This document shows, piece after piece, positions 55,000 through 64,000 of a DNA stretch of 64,000 nucleotides. Position numbers and translations under genes: made by a program. The DNA is from Seminavis robusta (taxonomy: Eukaryota; Bacillariophyta; Bacillariophyceae; Naviculales; Naviculaceae), in contig CAICTM010000066.1 in NCBI GenBank assembly GCA_903772945.1, positions 62,001-126,000 on the forward strand. The letters are read 5' to 3'. The notes under the pieces are model-generated. The model saw only the letters and a list, made by a program, of their open reading frames with translations, made no database searches and was not told the origin of the DNA. Position 1 is the stretch's first letter; every line of letters starts with the position of its first letter.

Positions 55000-56959
55000 C
55001 GTGATTTGTTTTGTGTTGGGTCAGACGAGCAGGGAACGGCGGCGAGAGAGAGTTAATTGATTCGATTCGGGGAGGGTGTGAGAGTATGAGCTGAAACAAG
55101 CGGAACTGGCAAGGGAAGGTCACCCTGAATTTCGACTCGACTCCTCTTTGCCTTAGCCTGACACTCGCTTGTTTCCGTGGATAAGCTCCCTACCGGTACT
55201 ACGCCCTCATACCGGTACCAGGTCAGGAGAGAAGCGAACGCTATCTACTCTTGGAGTGGCTCGATCGCTATTCTGGCCACTACTCAGTTGCCATCTATCT
55301 TGCTTTAAAAAAAAAAGACTAGTGAGATTCTGCTGTTGCCTGGAGACTTACTTGAGACTTACTCACCTCTTCTGGGTACCTGATGTTTCTAAGGAGCTTG
55401 CGTGTGGCGGGGCGTCCTGTTGAATTCCGGGTGAACTTCTTGGTGGCTTCGTGGCTTCAAGGCCGATGATCTTGCCTCTGCGTGTCACTGCGTGAGTCAG
55501 TGGTTTTAAAAGTGAGGTTCGGATTTATTAAAAGCTGCTCTCAAAGTCATTCGATCCAGAAACTGAGTGGAAACTCTCTGAGATATACCCTTAATAACGA
55601 GGTGCTCTCTACTCCAGAGCTACTCTAGTACTCAGAGTACTGAGTATTATTCAGGGTACCGGTACCGTACCGGTAGCAGTAAAGTTCGGAATTAAAAGGT
55701 AACCTCGCAGTCACTAACTCGGATACTCGGACAGAAGCTGAATGGAAAGTAACAGTTGGTTGGCATTGGAGCTTTCTAGAATAGCTAGAGATTTAATCTA
55801 TCTTCTCTTGGAACTTTGAGACAGACCTGATGATTCGATTGAAGATTCAATCACTGATGAGTGTGGGGTACATGTATGTACGGCACGGAACCGATGCTTA
55901 CTTGTACCGGTGGGCCGGTGGGTAGAGCCAAACTCGACTCGACTACTCGACTCCAGAAGGTGCAAAATGGTTGAATACCGTGTTACAGCTGCACTGTTGT
56001 GCAATGGCTTCCATAGTGTTCAAAGGAACTTCATGGAAGGTTTCCAAAGAAGAATCGAAGGCGAAGAATGGCAATGGCATTCACATGCTTCTTGAATGAC
56101 TTTTGGATGAGAAGCCTAGATGAGATAGAGAGCTGACGAGTTGCCCAATCATAGAGATTTAACACAGTTACTACTTGGTTCTATACTTCTATACTTTCTT
56201 TGAACACGACATTTTTTTGTCTACCACCGGTCACACATTTTTCCGGAGAGCTCTTGACTAACAGTTACTAGCTAGAAAATACAATGGCCAAACGGCCAAA
56301 CAAGATGCATTCTGCTTTCGAAAGATCCATGCTTTGGTCTTGGCTGGGTGTGGTGGGTGTTTCGGCACCGTCACGATAAATATGATGATAAAAAGGATGA
56401 TTCAACCAGCAAGCAGCTGCGAAGCCGACAACTTCAATGGTGGAGCTATGGCGGAGAAGCTTTTGGAGACCACATCAGGATATCATGTCTTGGTTATCTA
56501 TAGCCCGGTGTTCTCATGCATTCAACCCTGTAATCCTACCGGTCATTGCCAGATTGACTGAAATCCATTTCAGACTTTGACACACTGAGATGGTGGAGCT
56601 CACGGGAAAAAGCACGGATAGGGTTCCTCATGAAACGACGATTGCATCTCCCTCCTTGTCTTTGCTAGTTTTAGATGAGGCACATCCATTGATGACTTTG
56701 GTGCGTCGTTGTTGTAGCATGCGATCAATGGGTGAAACATTTGCTTGCTAGTTTGGGCCTAAGCAGATTGGCTGATAGATTCAAGCGGAAAGGATCTCAG
56801 AGTCAGCACGTTAGCGGGCTGGCTACCTGTATGGATACATATCAACCCACAAAAAAATTCAGCCGCCGTCAGCATGTGTCCGCCTTCTCCCCCGTCTTGG
56901 TTTGGCTAATATTTTATGTGAATCTACGCATGCTACCCCTCCCATTGATGCCCGCCAGC
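55000..56959. other. Intergenic stretch between the two cyclase genes
   Basis: About 2 kb. It holds GGTACCGGTACCGTACCGGTAG near 55657-55676, other ACCGGT motifs (55190, 55211, 55905) and GACTCGACTC near 55935-55952. Open frames here lack family features. It includes the upstream region of copy A and the 3' UTR of copy B. Confidence 0.5.
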
Positions 56960-59505
56960 TTAGACGGACAATGCACTGACATCCAAAGGGTTGACGTCGG
57001 TATCATCAAGGGACTCTGTGTCAGTCTGTGAAAAGACTGTTGACGATGCCGGATTTGCCAGAATTGCAACAAAGTATGTGTCCATTTCACCTTTTCCTTT
57101 GGCCACAATCTTGTCCTCCCGAGGGGTCAACCAGTTCTTCTTGCCCAGAGATAGGATCTCATCAGCAGTGACTTGAGATACATGGATTCTTCCTGGGACT
57201 CCGTTAGTTTCCATGCGAGCAGCCGTATTAACAGTATCACCATACAACTGGAAGCGACTCTTGTCACCACGCAATACGCCACCAGTGACACTCCCAGAGT
57301 GCAAGCCAACCCTCAGTTGAAGATTGCTTGTATCAGCACCCAAAGTTACAGAGAGCTCTGTGGTCAGAATGTTCATCTGGGACATGCATTCGTCTGCAAA
57401 ACGGACCATTCTGGAGGCATGGTCTGTTTGGGGATTCGGCAACCCGCAGACAGCAACCTGTACCAGTGGAAGGAGAAAGAAAGGAATTGATGAGACGGAT
57501 GATTTGTGTGAGTGATGTCTTGGGATCCTGGACCAACAACTTACGTAGCAGTCACCAATTGTTTCAATCTTGAAAATACGCCTTTTCTTTGAAATGGCAT
57601 CAAAGGCACTGTAAAGAGTTTCAAGGAGCTCAAAGACTTGGTCGGGCTTTCGAGTGCTGGACCTGATATCAAATAGAAGGACATCAATATGAGATGCGGG
57701 ACAATCAAGGTGCCATGATTGAGATGAGTTGGCAACAGCAACTTACCATGCAGTAAAACCTGCAAGATCTCCAAAGAACACCGTTGTGTGTGGATAAGCC
57801 TTGGCAAGTTGCGTGGAAGTTAGGTCTGGCTGGTTCATGAGGCCGCCGCTGCCAGGGAGTCCAGGGACTGCCCCCTTCCTTCCCTTGATGTCTCCCACAT
57901 CCTGCTGTGCCAAGAGCTTATCTTTGATTTCACCAGGGAAGAGAGATGACACGAGCTTGTCCGATCGCGCCACATCTTGAGCCAGCTCCAGATTTCGTCG
58001 TTGAACAAAGTAGTCATAAATGAAGAATACAATGGCCACCAACGAAAATGTGCAAGCAACAACAATCGCAAAAGTAGCTGGCAGGGCAGTGGTGTAGCCA
58101 TCTTTGAACTCATCAGTTGGGTAGATAATCTATGCGAAAACACACACAAGAGGAAAAGTGTAAGCCAATTACTGCCACAGAGCAGAACACCGGAGCTTGA
58201 GCCTCCAAAAAAGAAAAGAAAAGACTCACCATGGTGTATTGACAATGACCTGGTGTTGTGGTGAAGTTTGGGTGTGTATGCCAGCCAAGCTCAACAGGGA
58301 CCGCCAAGGCGTCAAACTTGGGATCATGACGATCTTCTGGACCAAGGTAGAAGGCTTCTTTTCCAGACACCGTGTAGGTGAACTCTTGCCCACAGTCATT
58401 GCGGACAACACACAAGATACCCGTTACAGTCTCAGGCAGCAAATCTTGCATACTGGCATCCCATGCAACACTGGAAGAAAGTGTTCCAACAATGCCACTG
58501 TTTGGATTTTGAACTTCACGCCAAATTGGAGTGAACATGAAAGAATGAGGGTTGTCGGCCTCAGAGTCGGTATGGAAGTTTTGGTGTTCTTCTGCGGGGA
58601 CTGCATTGAATGGCTTGATGCGTGTAACAAGTGTCTCATACTTGAGTTCCAGGAGGGCATTATGAATAGCTTGGATACCAGGAATCGTGGCTATGTTCAG
58701 ATTCAAGGTAGGACCGTAGGCACGCATGGGAGGAGATTGCATGATACGAACAGCATAGTAAGGACGGTCTTGGTCGGGAGGATATGTTTTGTTAGGGCCT
58801 TTCTGAGAGATATACTGATTGTATCGGGTTGGATCAGTGTTGAGGAGGTCAGTATTTCCATAACGAAGGGTGTGGGCTTCACTAGCCCAGTCCTTGTAGT
58901 GAGCTGTGGTCCAATTGATAAAGTCATCTGTTTCATTTGGCTTCACAAGGTTCTGAACACCAATAAACTCAGCCTTGCTGTGGTCAAAGAATCCCTTGGC
59001 ATAGCTCTCAAACAGAGGCAGATCCACATAGGGCCAACTCTGGTTGGTCTGTTGTGCATAGGCCGTGATTTCATTGGCGAGGCTCCTACAGGAAGCTCGG
59101 AGGCTCTGCTGCTGTTCAAGGGCAGCATCTGCAAGAGTCCTAGCAAACTGGCCATACTGCAGAATGTTCCAGACAGTAGAAGGGCATCATTGGTGAGTCA
59201 AAGAAGATTTGCTTGGTGGAGCAGGCAATGGTGGAACTTACAGCTGTCTCAAAGTTTCTGTTCTCCTGCTGGCCCAGAAAGACCTTTGCCACAATGGTGA
59301 CCACTGCTGTCATGATCAGCATTCCAAGTACCATGAGCCTGAACATCTTGATGCGGTCATTCTCCTTCTTGGTCATGATATGGCGAATGGATTCGCTCGT
59401 GTAGGGGTCTTCATCATGGTCATGGCCTGTGCAGGAAACATTGTCGTCATTGTTGCCTGCCGAAGGGACTTCCTGGGGATTCTGCTCTCTGTTGGCAAGT
59501 GTCAT
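56960..59505 (-). CDS. Receptor-type class III nucleotide (guanylate-like) cyclase, copy B
   Basis: Five exons: 59505-59242, 59156-58230, 58129-57747, 57662-57545 and 57457-56960, giving 729 residues. Exons 2 and 4 have exactly the lengths of copy A (927 and 118 nt) and the intron phases agree throughout, so the pair arose by tandem duplication. Layout as in copy A: cytosolic N-terminus, span near 55-76, outer domain (FPPDQ, MRAYGPTLNLNIATIPG), second span, cyclase. The catalytic blocks (FFGDLAGFTAW, IETIGDCYVAVCGLPNPQTDHASRMVRFADECM, GSVTGGVLRGDKSRFQLYGDTVNTAARME) are intact, with the same Glu/Gln pair in the purine pocket. Differences concentrate in the N-terminal tail, the linker before the cyclase and the C-terminus. 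Confidence 0.9.
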
Positions 59506-61029
59506 GGTAAACGAATCAGTTTTTGAGATGAGTGAAATTCGGTTTGCAGAAGAGGCGAAGCAAATTTATGGACGACTCTCACACACACGATGTTGGGTGC
59601 AAGTTGGGTTCCACAATGCTTGGCAGCTGGTACCGTAATAGTGGAAAGGCAGTTTGCAGCATTCATTTGACCACTGGCAGCTCCACTGGCCATATTCGCG
59701 ACTCGCTGGCCTGTACTTGAGGTCTTGGTGGAATGATAGAAAATGAATCCAGCGGCGAACGGCAAAGCCGGTACTGGCTAATAGTCTGGCCAGTCTCCAA
59801 GTTCACTTGGCCTCCGAGCGTACACCATGATGAGGAACAGATGAGGAAGCCTCAGTCGATGAAAAGCATTGATGAAAAGCCTCCCTACGTGCCTACGTGT
59901 CCGCTTGATATTGTTTGGATTCGATTCCTTCTACAGTCATCAAAGCACCCAATGGTCAAAGCAGATTGCCCTAACGCGTGAGGACCTGTATTCGACGAAT
60001 GCAAGTCATTTTGGAGGACATATGATTCGATTGCCGAGTGGCCTCATCGATTGCCAAGAGGAGTACTAACAGTAGTTCTCTGTACAACAGTTTGTGTCTG
60101 TTTCTGAGAAGCTTCCTTTTTCTGGTGTAAAAGTCTTGTTGAATATTGTGTGTACCTCCGTGATAATTCGAATTCAATATGTTAGGTCTAGGTCTAGAGA
60201 TGTTTGATGCTTGCAGAAGCCGACCGTCTTTTCGGTTCTATTGTACTAGCTAGCACCAGTCAGCACCACATACATCACGATCGTCATCTATCTTCTTCAT
60301 CTGTTGATTCCAATGATAGAGGTACTGAGAGTAGTCGATAGACCATAGACTCTTCACTTGGTTGAAGCCAAGTTGTTCACGATGACCAGAAGAAATGAAT
60401 TACTATAACAGCATCCACAAGGTCTTTGCCCAAACAGTAGCTATAGCAGCCATTCCCCAGGTAAAGCTGCTTGCTGGCAATTGTACCTCTTATTATTCGT
60501 CTAGACTACCTCCATTCTCTATTCTGGAAGGTAGTGAGCTGCAGCCTTCTTCAAGGAACAACACCAGGTCGCGCTGGCTAGCTACTAGCTACTGTTCGAA
60601 ACAGATCTGGGAGGATCGCTCAGGTGCCAATGTTTTCAAGAAGTACAGTAGTCTAGTTGGAAGAGCTGAAGCCTCAGTATTCACTCGGGGAGATTTCTCG
60701 CTGGACAAGATGGATGTACGGAAGGCCTCAAGGGAAGTACAGGTTTAAACAGCATTTTTTCTATTTCTATGTCATGACGTGGCATACCGCCAGCCACCAC
60801 CACAAAACTTCCCCTCACAATTTCCTCCAAAACCATTTCACATCGATTGCAATGGACACGCTCATAGAAGAGTGATATGGTTTCGACAAGAAGAATATGG
60901 GAGCGTCCAGCATGGCAACCAAACATTTCGTTTCTTCATAGCTAGTGATAAAAGATATAGATCGTGGAAATGAAAGCTTACTCTTCGACACTTTGTTGTT
61001 GTAGATCGAAAATAGGAAGCAAATCAACC
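59506..61029. other. Intergenic stretch upstream of the transposase-like ORF
   Basis: Holds the promoter of cyclase copy B. No inverted repeat matching the sequence after 63670 was found by eye. Short frames (59971-60177, 60395-60748) show no family features. An in-frame ATG at 60970 precedes the preferred start of the next ORF. Confidence 0.45.
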
Positions 61030-63669
61030 ATGGCATCGAAGCGTCGTTTAGAGACGCCGCAAGGCAAGAAACTAGCACGGGCAGCCGGTATTCTCAAGTT
61101 GGCAAAGCGTTCAAAGGAGATGAATGTCAATGTAGCCATGAAGCTTGCTGGATTCGATACTCCTGAAGCAGGCAACCCAAACCTTCGACAAAAAGTCCGA
61201 CGAAAATCCAACAGTTTGAAGACCGAGTCGGAAGCCGCAAAGGCTGACAATGACGATGCTCCCACAAAGGCACCACCACCTCCTTCTACTATCTCCCAAA
61301 GTGAAAGGACTGTAGCCGAAAGATCTCTCAAGGCAAAGCTTGGAAGAAACCAACGATTGACTGGTCGCCAAGCCACTGCAGTTCGAAAACAACAGAAAGA
61401 AGATCGAGAGGCGCTCGCTGCACACTACAAAGCTGCTACTCTGGAATGGAAGGAGGAGCTGATTCGAGTGGAAGTGGAAAAGGCTCAAGGATCAACGTAC
61501 AAGCCAGTGTCTGCGGAGACTATTGCCAAGAGATATAATGAAGCACACGGAGTGAAACTTGTTGGTCGGACCATTCGCAACATGGTTGAACGTGGAGATG
61601 CTGGCAAGAGTCCAAAGCGGCGGGGGCCAAAGGGTAGAATCGAGCCTCATGGCTTCAAAGCACTATGTGGAGCAGTGGAAACCTTCAGCTCAATCTCCCA
61701 GATATCTGCTACAGAAACTATCGATCGTCCAAAGCTGGCGAAACTATTGAATGCCTGCGTCAACAAGAAGGAAGGTCTTGGCACACGGACGGGACGATGG
61801 CTTCTTGACAGAGTTCAAAAGGAGATCGGAGATGTGCTGGACTGTGGCAAGCCAAATCGAGTCGAAAAAAGGAGAGCAAATTGGGGTACCCACAGCAACA
61901 TCAATCTTTGGTTCGATTCTCTCAAGGCACACTTCATTGGCATTGGAGCAGCAAACGAAAACAATGAAACAATGGCAGCAACGACCGGTGAGCTCGCTTG
62001 GGTTGATGAGACGCAGGGAAAGAGGATTGCCAATATCGATGAATCAGGGCTGACACTGGATGATACGAAGAGTCAGAAGGGAGGTCGGCCACCACTTGTC
62101 TTCTACAACCCAAGGCTCCAAGGAGAAGCCATCTATGCCGCACATAAGAGCTCTTATCATTGCACTCTTCTTGCAGGTACATTTGCCTCTGGAGAGAAAC
62201 TTCCGGAGCATTTTCAAATTCCATCCGATGCGCAAAAGGAAGAAGACATGGTGATACCCGCTGAGTTTGTTATCGACATGCTGGAAACTGAAGCTTGCTA
62301 TCTACTCAACGGCGGAGCAACAAAGAGATGCTCCAATAGCTATGGCGTCAATACGAAAGGAGGCATGAACAAGGAGCAGTTTGGCAAATGGACTAGAGGC
62401 AACTTTATACCATTGATATTGGAAGACACTGCAGATGTACCAGGCAAGCGAGCAACTTTGCTTGTTGATGGTGGCCCTGGCCGGACAAACAAAGAGATGC
62501 TCATGGAGCTCCGGTCGCTTGGCATCTATCTCTTTCCGTCCGGTCCTCCAAACACAACTCACATCCTACAAGTCATGGACATGTTGTTTGGTTTATTCAA
62601 GTCTATCTTCTTCGAAAATCTGCAAATCCTCTGGGAATACCGACAGAACACACCAGAAGCAACCGATTCAATTACACGCAATGATATTGGTCTGTTGTGC
62701 TGTGGATCAATGCTCCGTCGGCAGAGTGATCCAACCTTTCCATTGCTTCGAAATGCAATTGAAGAGGCTTTCTCTGCCACAAGAGTCACTCACTGTTGGA
62801 ACGACAAGCTTGGAATCTATCCAGCATTCTCTCGCAAAGCCCTCCATGATCCAAAAGTTCGATCAGAGCTGATTGTTGATTCCGACGGCAACGCAGACGA
62901 CTCTATTGATCCCAACGCCTCCTACATCCAAGAGCTGAACCAAAGGAACGATCTTTGTTGTGATCTTCTCAACGCTCTTGGGTATAATGGAGAGCTGCTC
63001 CGAGCAAACGCTCAGGCATTTCAAGCAACAAAGAGAGCGGCAATGGTCACTGTTCCACGCTCACGAGAGAGACAAGATGCCTTGGAGGCAGCCGCAACTC
63101 AAGGCCAAGTCTTTAAGGTCACCGGCGGAGCTGCTTTGAATGACGATGATTTCCTCATTGCCGATGAGAGGAAGAGATTGAAGCAACGAGTGGACTCTCT
63201 GGAAAGAGAAAAGAAGCTGCACGTCGCGGCGTGGAAGAGACAACAAAAGGCCATGGCCATTATTGAATCAGAGAAACAACAGAGCGAGTTAACAAGTGAT
63301 GATCTCAAAGACTTGATAGCTTGGAAGAGTGGCAAGCCTTGCCCATCGAAACTATCGAAGAAAGAGGATCGATTGGCCCGTTATCTTGAGTTGAAAGGTG
63401 CCGAGGTCGCTGCACTTGAACCTTGGCCGGAGGAGAAGGAGCAAGAGTTAACAGATCTCATCTCACAGATTGCTTCCAACATCAGCTTAGATGACACCGA
63501 ATATGGACGGCATAAAGAGGTTGCAAAAGCGAAAGCGAAAGCCTTGGTTGCTGCAATGCCTCAAACCGAGCAACAAGCCTTCCTCCAGAGCTTTCAAGAC
63601 CACTCTGAGGCTACTACGGAGGACCCAACAGAGTCGGAAAGGATGGATGGAGTAGATGACATTGAGTGA
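61030..63669 (+). CDS. DDE transposase-like protein (pogo/Tc1-mariner-like DDE_1 type), intact ORF
   Basis: An 879-residue intronless frame. I prefer ATG 61030 (ACCATGG) over the in-frame ATG at 60970. The N-terminal third is basic with probable DNA-binding helices (TPQGKKLARAAGILKLAKRSKEM, then VSAETIAKRYNEAHGVKLVGRTIRNMVERG, a helix-turn-helix). The catalytic part has three acidic positions: ANIDESGL (D337), LLVDGGPGR (D480) and PNTTHILQVMD (D517), the last two 37 apart. This fits the DDE_1 fold of pogo-like elements, where the third residue is Asp. The C-terminal 200 residues are coiled coil and Lys/Glu-rich. No stops or frameshifts interrupt it, so it could be a young transposon or a domesticated gene. 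Terminal repeats were not found within the window. Confidence 0.82.
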   Translation: MASKRRLETPQGKKLARAAGILKLAKRSKEMNVNVAMKLAGFDTPEAGNPNLRQKVRRKSNSLKTESEAAKADNDDAPTKAPPPPSTISQSERTVAERSLKAKLGRNQRLTGRQATAVRKQQKEDREALAAHYKAATLEWKEELIRVEVEKAQGSTYKPVSAETIAKRYNEAHGVKLVGRTIRNMVERGDAGKSPKRRGPKGRIEPHGFKALCGAVETFSSISQISATETIDRPKLAKLLNACVNKKEGLGTRTGRWLLDRVQKEIGDVLDCGKPNRVEKRRANWGTHSNINLWFDSLKAHFIGIGAANENNETMAATTGELAWVDETQGKRIANIDESGLTLDDTKSQKGGRPPLVFYNPRLQGEAIYAAHKSSYHCTLLAGTFASGEKLPEHFQIPSDAQKEEDMVIPAEFVIDMLETEACYLLNGGATKRCSNSYGVNTKGGMNKEQFGKWTRGNFIPLILEDTADVPGKRATLLVDGGPGRTNKEMLMELRSLGIYLFPSGPPNTTHILQVMDMLFGLFKSIFFENLQILWEYRQNTPEATDSITRNDIGLLCCGSMLRRQSDPTFPLLRNAIEEAFSATRVTHCWNDKLGIYPAFSRKALHDPKVRSELIVDSDGNADDSIDPNASYIQELNQRNDLCCDLLNALGYNGELLRANAQAFQATKRAAMVTVPRSRERQDALEAAATQGQVFKVTGGAALNDDDFLIADERKRLKQRVDSLEREKKLHVAAWKRQQKAMAIIESEKQQSELTSDDLKDLIAWKSGKPCPSKLSKKEDRLARYLELKGAEVAALEPWPEEKEQELTDLISQIASNISLDDTEYGRHKEVAKAKAKALVAAMPQTEQQAFLQSFQDHSEATTEDPTESERMDGVDDIE

Positions 63670-64000
63670 CAAAAAACAGGTCTCTAGCGGCACTATCTGT
63701 ATTGGCTTGCTATATCGACAAAGCCAAAGTCCACAACTGCAGGTGAGGTGCTTGTTGTCTATCCTTGACTTCTTCTATTGCATTCATGGTGGTCTGGCTA
63801 ACAGTTTCCTACTTATTGACTCGCATTGGCGCCATGGCGCCAAACCAGGATGGATGGCCAGTATTTATTCAAATTTAAACCAACAATTTACTAGCCTGGA
63901 AAAATTACCATCAAAACTCGTACTGCTGTCCCGCGGATTTCCCCCGTGGCCCGCTACCCAGCGCGGGCCTGCGAATTTCAATCCACCGAAATAATACGCT
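63670..64000. other. Downstream flank of the transposase-like ORF
   Basis: Contains a GC-rich hairpin, GCCCGCTACCCAGCGCGGGC near 63950-63970, which could be an element end or a local structure. The window ends before this can be judged. Confidence 0.4.

Noticed and set aside
58197-59300. 367-residue plus-strand frame, and a similar one at 53604-54113
   Set aside because: Antisense to the outer-domain exons of the two cyclase genes. Both exist because the exons are duplicated, not because the frame is used.
1-64000. tRNA, rRNA, riboswitches, LTR-type elements and other virus-like elements
   Set aside because: None recognised by eye in either strand. A tRNA or structured RNA could be missed without a covariance search.

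Overview
This is eukaryotic nuclear DNA, most likely from a diatom (probably a pennate one; the species is inference). Four things point there. Genes are short with few small GT-AG introns. Two proteins carry N-termini like diatom plastid or thylakoid-lumen targeting sequences (Ser-Ala-Phe type). ATP sulfurylase, APS kinase and pyrophosphatase are fused in one chain, a known heterokont arrangement. The inward-rectifier channel tail, receptor-type nucleotide cyclases and ankyrin-like protein are of types common in diatoms. Intergenic DNA is rich in palindromic GGTACC/ACCGGT runs, GAGTC/GACTC runs and AGCT runs.

Layout. 1-4.5 kb: 3' end of a Kir-type potassium channel gene, a Gln-rich protein gene, then a gene-poor stretch with a palindromic repeat cluster. 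4.5-10.2 kb: two convergent sulfur-assimilation genes, a plastid-type cysteine synthase (+) and a three-enzyme sulfate-activation fusion (-). 10.7-11.4 kb: ankyrin-like gene. 14-18.7 kb: a nine-exon gene (-) for an unknown acidic protein whose 3' half grew by tandem exon duplication. 18.7-25.6 kb: gene-poor and repeat-rich. 25.6-38.9 kb: a small membrane protein, a membrane-anchored beta-propeller, a lumenal PsbQ-like protein, an SDS22-like protein with an apparent one-base frameshift, a glycosyltransferase, an armadillo-like protein and an acyl-CoA-binding protein. 39.7-40.1 kb: a MITE-like element. 40.3-47 kb: a secreted alpha/beta hydrolase, a CDP-alcohol phosphotransferase, a small bromodomain-NET protein and a sulfatase. 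47.4-51.9 kb: a divergent pair of related Cys-rich secreted proteins and a putative GPI-anchored protein. 52.4-59.5 kb: a tandem pair of receptor-type cyclases with identical exon layout. 61-63.7 kb: an intact intronless DDE transposase-like ORF.

How genes relate. The sulfur genes cover sulfate activation (ATP sulfurylase, PPi removal, APS kinase) and the final step to cysteine; APS and sulfite reductases are not in the window. The two cyclases are local duplicates. The Cys-rich pair is also a local duplication, now in head-to-head orientation. Most other genes look like unlinked housekeeping or surface functions. Exon boundaries were placed by eye from splice consensus and reading-frame continuity; no alignment or database search was run.
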